NCBI RefSeq assembly: GCF_002024165.1
Contig: NZ_MWQN01000001.1
Span: 2,170,001-2,234,000, forward strand
Direction of reading: 5' to 3'
Origin: Embleya scabrispora
GTDB lineage: Bacteria > Actinomycetota > Actinomycetes > Streptomycetales > Streptomycetaceae
Length of the DNA stretch: 64,000 bases
Shown here: one piece after another, positions 45,405 to 54,060 of the stretch
How the letters are laid out: each line of letters starts with the position of its first letter
Position numbering within the stretch: position 1 is the stretch's first letter
Position numbers and translations under genes: made by a program
Notes under the pieces: generated by a model
Database searches by the model: none
Seen by the model: the letters and a program-made list of their open reading frames with translations, nothing else
Told to the model about the DNA's origin: nothing

Positions 45405-46148
45405 GTGGCGGAACAAGTCGCCCTCGTCGTGGGTGCGACCGGCCTCGGCGAGGCCGTCGCGCACCGGCTCGCCGCGGACGGCCGCGACCTGATCCTGTGC
45501 GACCGGACGGCGGCAAAGGCGTCGGTTCGGCTCGCCGGGACCGCCGCCGCCACGGGTGCGCGCGTGGTCACCGCCGGGGTCTGCCTGGACACCCCGGACG
45601 CCTTCCGCGACGCCCTCCCCGACCTCCTGCGGCGCGCGGGCCACGACGCGATCGACGCGCTCGTGTACACCCTGCTGCCCGAGGACGCCTTCACCCCGCG
45701 CCCGCTCGCCGCGCTGACCGACGACCAGTGGCGGCGGCTGGCCGAGGATCCGGTCCGGCACGGCCTGACGGTGCTCCAGGCCGCCCGCGAACTGCTCGCC
45801 CGGCGCCGGGGCCGCCTCGTCCTGGTGGTGCCCGCGGTCGCCCTGGAGGGCGCCGCCGACCTGGTCCCGCTCGCCACCGCCGCCGAAACGCTGCGCGCGT
45901 TGGCCAAGTCGGCCGCGCGCCGCTGGGCGGCCGACGGGATCACCGTCAACCTCGTCACCCCCGACGTGTTCGCCTACGGCGCCGAGCACCTGCGCGGCAC
46001 CGACGTGGACCGGGGCGAGGCGGTGCTGCCCGGCCCGACCACGCCGGCCGACGTCGCGGACGCCGTGGCGCTGCTGCTCGACCCGGCCGCGGCGCGGCTG
46101 ACCGGCACCACCCTGATCGTCGACGGAGGAGCGCTGATGACGCCGTGA
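45405..46148 (+). CDS. SDR-fold protein lacking catalytic residues
   Basis: 247 aa, GTG start with GGAGG 5 nt upstream. The Rossmann start QVALVVGATGLGEAVAHRLA is shorter than the normal TGxxxGxG loop. The end WAADGITVNLVTPDVFA...LTGTTLIVDGGALM is clearly SDR. Where YxxxK should be the sequence reads ATAAETLRALA, and the Ser strand is LVLVVPAVALEG, so the active site is missing. It overlaps the next SDR gene by GTGA, suggesting a heteromeric complex with an active partner. Confidence 0.82.
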   Translation: MAEQVALVVGATGLGEAVAHRLAADGRDLILCDRTAAKASVRLAGTAAATGARVVTAGVCLDTPDAFRDALPDLLRRAGHDAIDALVYTLLPEDAFTPRPLAALTDDQWRRLAEDPVRHGLTVLQAARELLARRRGRLVLVVPAVALEGAADLVPLATAAETLRALAKSAARRWAADGITVNLVTPDVFAYGAEHLRGTDVDRGEAVLPGPTTPADVADAVALLLDPAAARLTGTTLIVDGGALMTP

Positions 46149-46900
46149 CCGAACACGTGGCCTTGGTGACGGGCGCGGCGGCGGGCCTCGGCAGGGGCAT
46201 CGCGCTGGCCCTGGCGGCGGCCGGCTCCACCGTCGTGGTCACCGCGCGCCGACTCGCGGCCGGTACCGAGGTGGCGGACGAGATCGCCGCGCGCGGCGGC
46301 ACCGCGTGGGCGACCACGTGCGATGTCACCTCGGGGGAATCGGTCCGGGCCGCGATCGAGGCGACCGCGGCCCGCTTCGGCCGGCTGGACGCGGTGGTGC
46401 ACAACGCCACGTCGCGACGCTCCAGCGAGCCGGTGGACCTGGAGCACGCGGACCCGGCGCTGTGGCGCGAGCACGCCGACGTCTCGCTCACCGGCTCGTT
46501 CACCGTCGCCCGCGCCGCGTACCCGCATCTGCGCGCCACCGAGGGCGCGTTGTTGCTGCTGACCTCCCCGGCGGGGATGCGCGGCAGCGCGAACCTGTCC
46601 TTCTACGCGGGCGTCAAGGGCGCCCAGCGGGGCTTCGTCAAGGCGCTGGCCCGCGAGTGGGGTCCCACCGGTGTCCGGGTCAACGGGCTGGCGCCCCTGG
46701 CCGTGACACCCGCGCTGGCGGCCGCGTTCGAGGCGGATCCGACCATGGAGGGGCGGATCGCGGACAAGGTGCCGATGCGCCGGGTCGGCGATCCGGAGAC
46801 CGACATCGGGGCGCCCGCGGTGTTCCTGTGCGGGCCCGCCTCCCGCTATGTCACCGGCCAGACCCTGATCGTCAACGGGGGTCGGGACACGTTCCTGTGA
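46145..46900 (+). CDS. Short-chain dehydrogenase/reductase
   Basis: 251 aa. Cofactor loop VTGAAAGLGRG, HNATSRR, catalytic Ser region LLLTSPAGMRGSANL and the YAGVK catalytic pair are intact. A classical C-terminus follows (RVNGLAPLAVTPALA, GQTLIVNGGRDTFL). GTG start overlapping the upstream SDR. Substrate unknown; a deoxysugar or hydroxyacyl-CoA would both fit the neighbourhood. Confidence 0.9.
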   Translation: MTEHVALVTGAAAGLGRGIALALAAAGSTVVVTARRLAAGTEVADEIAARGGTAWATTCDVTSGESVRAAIEATAARFGRLDAVVHNATSRRSSEPVDLEHADPALWREHADVSLTGSFTVARAAYPHLRATEGALLLLTSPAGMRGSANLSFYAGVKGAQRGFVKALAREWGPTGVRVNGLAPLAVTPALAAAFEADPTMEGRIADKVPMRRVGDPETDIGAPAVFLCGPASRYVTGQTLIVNGGRDTFL

Positions 46901-47056
46901 TCCGGACCGAGCGGTGATCTCCCCCAAATCCCCCCAAGCGACCCGTACTTAGCACACGGCTCCCTTTTCCGGCAAGGGCGAACACCGTGTGGTAACCGGC
47001 CGATCACGCGTCTAACCTGACCGGGTTGCCGAGCGGAACGAGGGGGCGCCCGTTCC

Positions 47057-48340
47057 ATGTCCAGCACCACAGCACGCTCGATCACCCGCCGTCCGTCGCG
47101 GGCCCGGTCCCGACTGCCCGCCTCCACACCCGGCCGATTGGTCGCGCTGGCGCTGTTGTCGGTGCTCGCGCTGATCCCGGTGTGCGCGCTGTCCGTGGTG
47201 ATGGCGGACCGCTCCCGGGCGACCACGGCGGAGTTGCGGGACCGGCGGATCCCGGCGGTGCTGGCTCTCGACCAGGCCGCCGCCGCGCTGACCGAGGCCG
47301 ACCGGGCGACGGCGACGAGCCTGGTGTCGGGCGCGTTCTCGTTGACCGGACCGGGGCAGGACTACCAGGACGCGGTCAAGCGGGCGAACCGGTATCTCAA
47401 CGTGGCCACCGATCTGCACCGCGACGATCCGAAGGCCCGCGCGCAACTGACCGGGATCAACGCGCTGGTGGTCGAGTACACGATCATGGTCGGACTGGCC
47501 CAGACCGGCGGCGACGGGCCGCTGTCGCTGGCCAACGTGTTCTACGCGTCCGATCTGCGGCGGTCGATCGTCGCCGGGCTCTACGCCCAACGCGGAACCG
47601 ACCTGGACGAGATCCGGGCGGCCCGCTCGACCTGGTGGGTCGGCACCTACGTGGCGGTCCCGTTCGGCGCGACCGCGTTCCTGGCGTTGCTGCTCCTGTT
47701 GTTCGCACACCGCTACGTACGTCGCCGCTTCCGCCGCCGTACCAGCCCGCCGCTGCTGCTCGGCGCCGCCGCGCTGGCCGCGCTGATCGTCTGGACCGTG
47801 CTGCACGCGCAGACCACCCACGACCGACTGGTCGAGGCGACCGGGCGCGGGGTCACCGGCCAGTCCGCGCTGTGGCAGGCGCGTACCGCGGTCCACGAGG
47901 TGGTCGGCAGCACCGCGCTCGACCTCGCCTCCGGCGGTGTACCGCGCACGAGCGACGAGCAGGCCGGGCCCACTCGGCAGGTCCTGGCCAAGCCGCTGCC
48001 GGCGGCCGGCGAACGGGCGCTGACCGCGCTCGGCGCGCTGCGCGAAGCGGAGAAGCGGGCCCGAGCCGAGACGCCTCCCGGGGGCACCCGGGACGGCGGC
48101 GCCGGGGCGGCCACGGTGACCGGCCGCTCCCCGGAGCGCATGTCCGGCGCGGCGGACGACGCGGAGGCGGCGTTGGCCGACGCGCTGATCACCGGCCGCC
48201 GGGAGACCGACGCGGCACTGGCGGAGGCCGCCGACGACGGCGGGCTGACCGTGGGCGGGCCGGCGATGTGCGCGGGCGTGCTCGTGCTCGCCCTCGCGGG
48301 GGTGCTGGTGCGCCGATTCGAATACGGGGGGCTTCGGTGA
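47057..48340 (+). CDS. Membrane protein with two extracytoplasmic helical sensor-like regions
   Basis: 427 aa, ATG at 47057. Membrane helices are near residues 27-50, 198-218, 233-250 and 405-422. Between them lie two Ala/Asp/Arg-rich helical segments outside the cell, reminiscent of four-helix-bundle sensor domains (RRIPAVLALDQAAAALTEAD). No kinase, HAMP or GGDEF part is present. It overlaps the following binding-protein gene by GTGA. The pair is probably one complex; function unknown. Confidence 0.7.
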   Translation: MSSTTARSITRRPSRARSRLPASTPGRLVALALLSVLALIPVCALSVVMADRSRATTAELRDRRIPAVLALDQAAAALTEADRATATSLVSGAFSLTGPGQDYQDAVKRANRYLNVATDLHRDDPKARAQLTGINALVVEYTIMVGLAQTGGDGPLSLANVFYASDLRRSIVAGLYAQRGTDLDEIRAARSTWWVGTYVAVPFGATAFLALLLLLFAHRYVRRRFRRRTSPPLLLGAAALAALIVWTVLHAQTTHDRLVEATGRGVTGQSALWQARTAVHEVVGSTALDLASGGVPRTSDEQAGPTRQVLAKPLPAAGERALTALGALREAEKRARAETPPGGTRDGGAGAATVTGRSPERMSGAADDAEAALADALITGRRETDAALAEAADDGGLTVGGPAMCAGVLVLALAGVLVRRFEYGGLR

Positions 48341-49593
48341 TCATTGGCGGCGGGCCGCGAGCGGCCCTCGGCGCGCTGCTCCTGATCGGGGCGGCGCTGA
48401 CCCCGGTGGCGTGCACCACCGCGTCGCCGACGCGCGTCGTGAACGTGCTGGGCACCTGGGAGGAGGCCGAGAAGGAGGCGTTCTACAAGGTGGTGGCGCC
48501 GTTCGAACGGGAGACCGGGATCGACGTGCGCCTGGAGGGAACCCGGGACGTGGCGGCGGTGGTCGCCGGTCGGGTGGAGGAGGGCGATCCGCCGGAGATC
48601 GCGGTGCTCAGTTCGCCGGGCGATCTGCTGCACTACGACAAGATGAACAAGCTCGCGCCACTGGACGGGATCCACCCGGATTACGCGCCCGAGTGGCTGG
48701 CGCCGGGGCGGGTGAACGGCCGTCAGGTGGCGGTGGTGATCAAGGCCGCGCTCAAGAGCACCATCTGGTACAACCGGGCCAAATTGGATGCGGTCCATGA
48801 ACCGGTGCCCACCACGTGGGCGCAACTGCGGGCCACCACCGCCAAGTTGCGGGCCGCGGGCACGACTCCGTGGTGCATGGGGCTGGCCTCCAGCACCACC
48901 TCGGGCTGGCCCGGCACCGACTGGATCGAGGATCTGGTGCTGGCCCGCTCCGGGCCGGACCTCTACGACGCGTGGGTACGCGGAAAACTGCCCTGGAAGG
49001 GACCGGAGGTCAAGGCCGCCTGGCAGAGCTGGGGCGAGTTGCTGAACCCGGACACGGTCCAGGGCGGTGCGATCAACGTGCTGCTGACCGGCTTCGACAA
49101 GTCGGCGCAGGTGGTCGACGCCCGCGGCGGTTGCGCGTTCGACCACCAGGGCTCGTTCGTGGCCGGCACCTACGCGTCGCACTTCCCACCCGGCGCGACC
49201 CCCGACTACGCCACGTTCCCCTTCCCCGGATTCGACACGCCGGTCCCGCGCGTGGTCGCGGGCGATGTCGCGGCGATGTTCCACGCGACCCCGGCGGCCC
49301 GGGACCTGCTCAACTACCTCACCAGCACCCGGGCACAGGCGTTGTGGGTCGCGACGAGCACCGCGCTGTCCCCGGACCGCAACGTGCCGTCGGACGCCTA
49401 CCGGGACGAGGTGACCAAGCGGCTCGGCGCCGAGTTGTCCGGGGCGCGGTCGATCCGCTTCGACGCGTCGGACCTGATGCCGACCACCATGCGCAGCGCG
49501 TTCCAACGGGCGGTTTCGGCCTACGTATCGGATCCCTCTGCCCTGGACCGCATCCTCGACGACCTCGATCGGGTGCGGGACACCGCGTATTGA
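48337..49593 (+). CDS. Extracellular solute-binding lipoprotein (family 1, sugar type)
   Basis: 418 aa. Signal peptide with lipobox LTPVAC (Cys26). The binding-protein fold shows VVNVLGTWEEAEKEAFYKVV, TGIDVRLEGTRDVAAVVAGR, PPEIAVLSSPGDLLHY, TIWYNRAKLDAV, TPWCMGLASSTTSGWPGTDW and FDHQGSFVAGTYASHFP. This is the usual sugar-ABC binding-protein order. No permease or ATPase is adjacent, so it may sense rather than import. Confidence 0.85.
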   Translation: MIIGGGPRAALGALLLIGAALTPVACTTASPTRVVNVLGTWEEAEKEAFYKVVAPFERETGIDVRLEGTRDVAAVVAGRVEEGDPPEIAVLSSPGDLLHYDKMNKLAPLDGIHPDYAPEWLAPGRVNGRQVAVVIKAALKSTIWYNRAKLDAVHEPVPTTWAQLRATTAKLRAAGTTPWCMGLASSTTSGWPGTDWIEDLVLARSGPDLYDAWVRGKLPWKGPEVKAAWQSWGELLNPDTVQGGAINVLLTGFDKSAQVVDARGGCAFDHQGSFVAGTYASHFPPGATPDYATFPFPGFDTPVPRVVAGDVAAMFHATPAARDLLNYLTSTRAQALWVATSTALSPDRNVPSDAYRDEVTKRLGAELSGARSIRFDASDLMPTTMRSAFQRAVSAYVSDPSALDRILDDLDRVRDTAY

Positions 49594-49628
49594 TCGGGTC
49601 GGAGACCGTTCGGTTCCGGGAGGGACGC

Positions 49629-49692
49629 GGCGGGCCCGCCCCGGCCGGGCCCGCCTCGTCTCGAAGTGTTCGCCACGCTCCCTGGCGAACAC
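49629..49692. terminator. Two adjacent hairpins after the binding-protein gene
   Basis: GGCGGGCCC/GGGCCCGCC (49629-49655) and GTGTTCGCC/GGCGAACAC (49666-49692) are both perfect 9-bp stems. They lie between the rightward operon and the convergent kinase gene. The region 49693-49819 holds nothing further I can support. Confidence 0.7.
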
Positions 49693-49819
49693 CTGCAATC
49701 TTGGCCCCTCGACCGGCTACTCATGCGTATCCGAGGCGAAGTTCTTGAGAATTTTACTTTTCTCTGCACAACCATCGAGGGGTTTGCCCCGATTTTCGGG
49801 GTTCGTTCCGGGCAGAACC

Positions 49820-50890
49820 TCACTCCTCCAGCGTGTCCCGGGCAAGGGCCGTCAAACCGGTCACGAGGGACTCGATTCGCCGCCGACGCTCACCCGACGG
49901 ATCCGCGGTGCGACGGAGCGCACCCGCGCACACGATAGCGAGCTTGATCACCGCGAAGGCTTGCCAGAACGGGATATGACGGATGTTCAGCTCATCCCGG
50001 GCGACGGGGTCGGTGGGGGCGGCGGCGCGCTCGGCGGCGGCGCGCTCGGCGAGATATGCGGCGAGCAGCTCGTCCGCCGTGGGCAACCCCGGATTGACGT
50101 CCGGCGCGTGCCCGCCACGCCCGGCCGCCAACAACCGACCCGCCGGCCCCCAGTAGGCGAGCAGTTGGCCGACGTCGGCCGCCGCCGGGCCGAGCGCGGC
50201 CAACTCCCAGTCGAGCACCGCGAGCACCCGCTCCGGGCGGTCCCGTGCGTACATCACGTTGGCCAGGTTGTAGTCGCCATGCACGATCCGGTCCGGGCCC
50301 ACGTCCGGGACCCGGGCGGCCAGCGCGGCCAACACCTCGTCGACCGCCGGCACCGATCCCGCGGCGGAGGCCGCCCATTGCCGCCGCCACCGCCGCAACT
50401 GGCGTACCGGATAGGGCTCGGGCCGCGCGTAGTCGCCGAGCCCCGCCGCCACGGGGTCCACCGCGTGCAACCGGGCCAGGGTGCGCGCCAGTTCGCCGCC
50501 GACCGCCGCCGCCGTGTGCGCGGGCAACCCCCGCACCGACTCGGCCCGGCCGTACACCACCCCGTCCAGCCGGCCCATGAGGTAGAACGGCACCCCGATC
50601 ACCGCCGGATCCGGACACAGCGCGACCATCGGCGCGACGGGGACCGCGCCGCCCGCGAGCGCCGCCTGGAACCGGTACTCCCGGTCCATGTCGTGCGCGG
50701 TGGGCAAGCCGCCGCGCCGAGGCGGCGTACGCAACACCAGGTCGACACCGCCGCCGCGCACCCGGTAGGTGGGATTGGACGAGCCGCCCGCCAACGCCTC
50801 CACCCGCAACCGCGCCCCGCGCGCGAGCAGACCCCGTCCGGCCGCCCAGTCGGCGAGCGCCCGCGCGTCCACCGACCCCGGCGCACTCAC
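49820..50890 (-). CDS. Phosphotransferase-family (APH-like) kinase
   Basis: 356 aa. ALAGGSSNPTYRV is the glycine-rich ATP strand, RIVHGDYNLANVMY the Brenner loop and VLDWELAALGPAAADVG the DFG-equivalent loop. It belongs to the ACAD10/11-type kinases that phosphorylate 3- or 4-hydroxyacyl-CoA (as LvaA does in levulinate catabolism) rather than to resistance enzymes. The GTG at 50890 overlaps the acyl-CoA dehydrogenase stop, so the two are coupled. Confidence 0.88.
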   Translation of the reverse strand: MSAPGSVDARALADWAAGRGLLARGARLRVEALAGGSSNPTYRVRGGGVDLVLRTPPRRGGLPTAHDMDREYRFQAALAGGAVPVAPMVALCPDPAVIGVPFYLMGRLDGVVYGRAESVRGLPAHTAAAVGGELARTLARLHAVDPVAAGLGDYARPEPYPVRQLRRWRRQWAASAAGSVPAVDEVLAALAARVPDVGPDRIVHGDYNLANVMYARDRPERVLAVLDWELAALGPAAADVGQLLAYWGPAGRLLAAGRGGHAPDVNPGLPTADELLAAYLAERAAAERAAAPTDPVARDELNIRHIPFWQAFAVIKLAIVCAGALRRTADPSGERRRRIESLVTGLTALARDTLEE

Positions 50891-52179
50891 GGCAGGTCCA
50901 GCAAGGTCGCGAAGCGCGCCTCGGCCGCCGCACGACGGGTGGGGATGTGCTCGCTCGGCCACCCCTCGACCGCCCGCCGGCCGCGCAGCGCGAGTTTGGC
51001 CACCTGTGCCACGTGCACCTCGTCCGCACCGTCCGACAACCGGAAGTTGCGGGCCAGCCGGTACATCTCCTCCAGCGGCAGGTCGGCCGAGTAGCCCAGC
51101 GCGCCGTGCACCTGGATCGCCCGATCGACCACGTCGTGCAGGATCCGCGCGCCCCGGTACTTGACCTCCGACACCGCCTGCCGGGCCGCCGCCGGCCCCT
51201 GGTGGTCCCAGATCCAGGCGGCTTCGAGGGTCATCAGCCGCAACGCCCGGATGTCGATCGCGGATTCGGTCACCATCGCCTGCACCAGTTGGTGCTCGGC
51301 GAGCGGCCGGCCGTGCGAACGCCGGGAAAGGGTCCGCTCGCAGAGCATGTCGAAGGCCCGCCGGCACTGGCCGATCCAACGCATCGTGTGCTGGATCCGA
51401 CCGCCGTTCAGCCGCTTTTGGGCCAGTACGAACGCATCCCCCGGCGCGCCGATCAGGTTCTCGTGCGGCACTCGGCAGCCCTCGAAGAGCAGTTCCGCGT
51501 GACCGCCGAGGTGGTGGGTCGCGGCGCCGTCGTAGGGGTGGTGCATGGTGGGCACGTCGCGCACCACGCGCATCCCGGGCGTCCCCCGCTCGACCACGAA
51601 CATCGAGGCCCTCCGGTGGCGTTCGGCATCGGGGTCGGTGACCGCGAAGACCAGCACGAAGTCGGCCCGGCGGGCGTTCGAGGCGAACCACTTGTGCCCG
51701 TCGATCACCCAGTCGGCACCGTCGCGCACCGCCCGGGTGCGGATCCCGGTCGGATCGGAGCCGGCCGTGTGCGGTTCGGTCAACGAGAACGAACTGGTCA
51801 GCCGGCCGTCCAGAAGCGGCCACAACCAGCGCTCCTTCTGCGCCTTCGACGCACCCACGGCGAGCAGTTCGCTGTTACCCGAGTCGGGCGCCTGATTGCC
51901 GAAAACGGCCGGCGCGGACGGGGTACGCCCCAGGATCTCGTGCATCAGCGCGAGCCGCACCTGGCCGAACCCGCCGCCGCCCAGGGCCGGATCCAGGTGT
52001 GCGGCCCAGAGCCCCCGGTCCTTGACCGCCTGCTTGAGCGGCTCGGTGACGGCGCGCCAGTTGTCCGCGCTCATCCGGTGTTTCACCAGGTCGAGCGGCT
52101 CGATCTCGTCGACCACCATCCGCCGGATCCAGGCCAGTTCGGCGACGACCTCCGGATCGGTACTGAAATCCCATGCCAT
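50887..52179 (-). CDS. Acyl-CoA dehydrogenase (ACAD11-like)
   Basis: 430-aa flavoenzyme. HLDPALGGGGFGQVRLALMH, SFSLTEPHTAGSDPTGIRT, WVIDGHKWFASNARRADFVL, LNGGRIQHTMRWIGQCRRAF, IQVHGALGYSADLPLEEMYR and FRLSDGADEVH fit the ACAD11/FadE group. Proposed role with the coupled kinase: removal of the phosphorylated hydroxyl of a 4-hydroxyacyl-CoA. The transcript appears leaderless, starting at the ATG. Confidence 0.92.
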   Translation of the reverse strand: MAWDFSTDPEVVAELAWIRRMVVDEIEPLDLVKHRMSADNWRAVTEPLKQAVKDRGLWAAHLDPALGGGGFGQVRLALMHEILGRTPSAPAVFGNQAPDSGNSELLAVGASKAQKERWLWPLLDGRLTSSFSLTEPHTAGSDPTGIRTRAVRDGADWVIDGHKWFASNARRADFVLVFAVTDPDAERHRRASMFVVERGTPGMRVVRDVPTMHHPYDGAATHHLGGHAELLFEGCRVPHENLIGAPGDAFVLAQKRLNGGRIQHTMRWIGQCRRAFDMLCERTLSRRSHGRPLAEHQLVQAMVTESAIDIRALRLMTLEAAWIWDHQGPAAARQAVSEVKYRGARILHDVVDRAIQVHGALGYSADLPLEEMYRLARNFRLSDGADEVHVAQVAKLALRGRRAVEGWPSEHIPTRRAAAEARFATLLDLP

Positions 52180-52185
52180 GACGGG

Positions 52186-52214
52186 ACGTTAACCCTGTTA
52201 ATTAACAGAGTCAA
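52186..52214 (-). promoter_or_regulatory. acyl-CoA dehydrogenase promoter with palindromic MarR operator
   Basis: Minus strand: TTGACT (52209-52214), 17-bp spacer, TAACGT (52186-52191). The spacer contains the perfect 14-bp palindrome CTGTTAATTAACAG (52195-52208). The expected start point about 7 nt beyond the -10 box falls on the A of the ATG at 52179, and there is no SD. The adjacent MarR gene is the obvious regulator. Confidence 0.75.
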
Positions 52215-52246
52215 TCATCTCGTTCGGGGCACTTCTCCACGTCGAC

Positions 52247-52705
52247 TCACTCCTCGTCGAGCGGCCCGCGCAGGTCGGCCACCAACCGCTGCATCCGATC
52301 GGCGAGATCGTTCAACTCCGCCGCCGTCCACCCGGCCAACTGCCGCGCCAGCATCTCGTCATTGGCCGCCACGAACAGCCGGTACGCCTCGCGACCGCGC
52401 GCGGTCGCCTCCAGGAGCGCCACCCGCCCATCCTCGGGCGCGGTCACCCGAACCGTGTAGCCACCCTCCTCGAGGATGCGGATCTGCCGACTCAACGCGG
52501 CCGGCTGGATATCGGCCCGCTCCGCCAACTCCGTCGGCCGAATCGGCCCGAAGTCGATGATGCGATGCAACACCCCGATCGCCACCAGACTCAACGGCAC
52601 CCCGGACCGCTCCATGTGCAGCGCATCCAGCCGCCGACTACTCATCAGCCTGCGCACCGAACTGATCGCCTCATTGATCCTGCGCCGGCTCACCTCGTCG
52701 GTCAT
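52247..52705 (-). CDS. MarR-family transcriptional regulator
   Basis: 152 aa. LSLVAIGVLHRIIDFGPIRP, ELAERADIQPAALSRQIRIL and the wing TVRVTAPEDGRVALLEATAR make a full MarR winged helix with dimer helices. It lies 67 bp upstream of the acyl-CoA dehydrogenase in the same direction, with the palindrome between them. Ligand probably an acyl-CoA or aromatic acid (inference). Confidence 0.9.
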   Translation of the reverse strand: MTDEVSRRRINEAISSVRRLMSSRRLDALHMERSGVPLSLVAIGVLHRIIDFGPIRPTELAERADIQPAALSRQIRILEEGGYTVRVTAPEDGRVALLEATARGREAYRLFVAANDEMLARQLAGWTAAELNDLADRMQRLVADLRGPLDEE

Positions 52706-52836
52706 GGCGCCAGGGTACGGGGGGCCGAAGGCCGGGAACCGACGAGGTGAGGGGGCGGGGCGGAGGCGGCGCGGGGGTGACGCAAGGCGAGCAGGACAGG
52801 CGGTCGGACGCGCTGGGCAAGCGGGCCGGAGGGCCG
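52706..52836. other. Upstream of MarR, no gene
   Basis: GC-rich leader of the MarR gene merging into the tandem repeats that follow; nothing else seen. Confidence 0.4.
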
Positions 52837-52934
52837 GGGTCGCGACGCGGGCGGAGGGTGGGGTTGGGGTCGCGACGCGAACACAGAGCGAGGCCCGGGT
52901 CGCGACGAGAACACAGAGCGAGGCCGAGGTCGCG
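52837..52934. repeat. 30-bp tandem repeats
   Basis: Units start at 52837, 52867, 52897 and 52927, each opening with (G/A)GGTCGCGACG. The second and third differ at only a few positions and continue with AACACAGAGCGAGGCC. The exact 30-bp period without unique spacers argues against CRISPR. A related array lies inverted at about 54060-54185. Confidence 0.8.
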
Positions 52935-52974
52935 TTCGCGGCGTTGCTTTTTATTGGGCGCTCCGCGCCGGCTC

Positions 52975-53076
52975 GCGAGGGACCGCTTTTCTGCTCCCCC
53001 GCTTCGCTCCTCCGCAGAAAAGCGGCCCCTCGCTCGGGGCCGGGTGCCCCTCCGCTTCGCTCCGGGTCACCCGGCC
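52975..53076. repeat. Two adjacent stem-loops with the same apical loop
   Basis: Hairpin 1: arms 52975-52994 and 53014-53033, 19 paired positions with one mismatch around CCGCTTTTCTGC/GCAGAAAAGCGG. Hairpin 2: GGCCGGGTG (53038-53046) / CACCCGGCC (53068-53076). Both loops contain CGCTTCGCTCC. A further small stem (GCGGC/GCCGC) follows. Looks like structured non-coding DNA or RNA. Confidence 0.7.
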
Positions 53077-53414
53077 CAAGTTTTGCGGCTCCGCCGCTCT
53101 CCGCGCTTCGCGCGTCGATCGCGTGGGTGGCCTGGGTCGTGGGCGCTGACGCGCCGAAGTGGCGGGTGAAGTCGGCGGCCAAGGTCGCGAGTCGAACCCT
53201 CGCCTCGGCCTCGTAGCGGCGGATGGGCGGCCACGGCGCGCAGCGACGTAACCACCCGGCCGCGAAGCGAAGGTTAATTCCCACGCGCGACGTCAGACGC
53301 CGCGCCACCCTGGCCGCGCGGCGAACTCGGGCAACCTGTCGGGGTTGCGCTTTTGCTACGGGGTGCCGGTGCGGGGTCATTCGGCGCGTGCGATGGGTCA
53401 ACCGTCGGCGTTCG

Positions 53415-53544
53415 GGGTTCCGGGACTCGGGAGCTCCCGACGAACCAGCTGCATTGCTCGGCGAAAACTGGCCGGCAGGAGCGGGAGGGTGGGTGGTCGG
53501 GTCGAGTCCGCCGGGGCCTCCCCGAGTGGGTCGGGGCATCTCGG
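53415..53544. repeat. Left arm of ~100-130-bp imperfect inverted repeat
   Basis: From 53448 the sequence GCTGCATTGCTCGGCGAAAA and the following ~80 bp recur in reverse complement at 53922-54020 with roughly four of five bases matching by eye. Weaker similarity continues outward to about 53415 and 54060. Confidence 0.75.
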
Positions 53545-53921
53545 AGGCGGTGGGAAGGGGGCGGGGTTCGAAACCGGATCCCGGCGGGGTAGTTGTGGGC
53601 TTCGAGCTTCGGTGACCTGCGGTTTTGTGGAGTCTGGGTGGAGCATCGGGCTTCGAGTGCCGGCTTCGTACGTTTCGACTCCCCGAAGGCTGTGGCGGGG
53701 ATCGAAATCGGCTGATCGGAGTCGGCTTCGGGCACTGCGGCCTCGTATAGGCGGTCGCGAAGGTCGAGAGTGCCCGGCGGAGGCCAAAACCGATTCCGAG
53801 GCGCCCGAAATTGCCGGACCCTCGCGCTGGGCTGTGGTTTCTACTCACGCCGAGGCAACGGCGCTCCACGCGCGATCCGACCGGCTTCATGAGCGGTCGT
53901 CACGCGGATGCTCACCGCACC

Positions 53922-54060
53922 CCGAAGCCACCCGACCCAGTCGGGAAGGCTCTCCGGCGGACTCCACCCGACCGTGCCCCTCCTCGCCGCTGCCGGTCGG
54001 TTTTCGCCGAGCAATGCAGCCATCTCGCCGGGAATCCCAGGCCTCGGGCCTCGGGCCCCG
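53922..54060. repeat. Right arm of the imperfect inverted repeat
   Basis: Reverse complement of the left arm (ends TTTTCGCCGAGCAATGCAGC at 54020). Downstream, at about 54060-54185, the inverted counterpart of the 30-bp tandem array follows. The two arms therefore keep the same internal order, although the left arm is ~470 bp longer. Confidence 0.75.

Noticed and set aside
41609-46900. 1763-codon plus-strand frame
   Set aside because: Runs antisense through four real genes before joining the second SDR; only 46145-46900 is real.
52837-52934. CRISPR array
   Set aside because: 30-bp units are contiguous with no unique spacers, and no cas gene is in the window.
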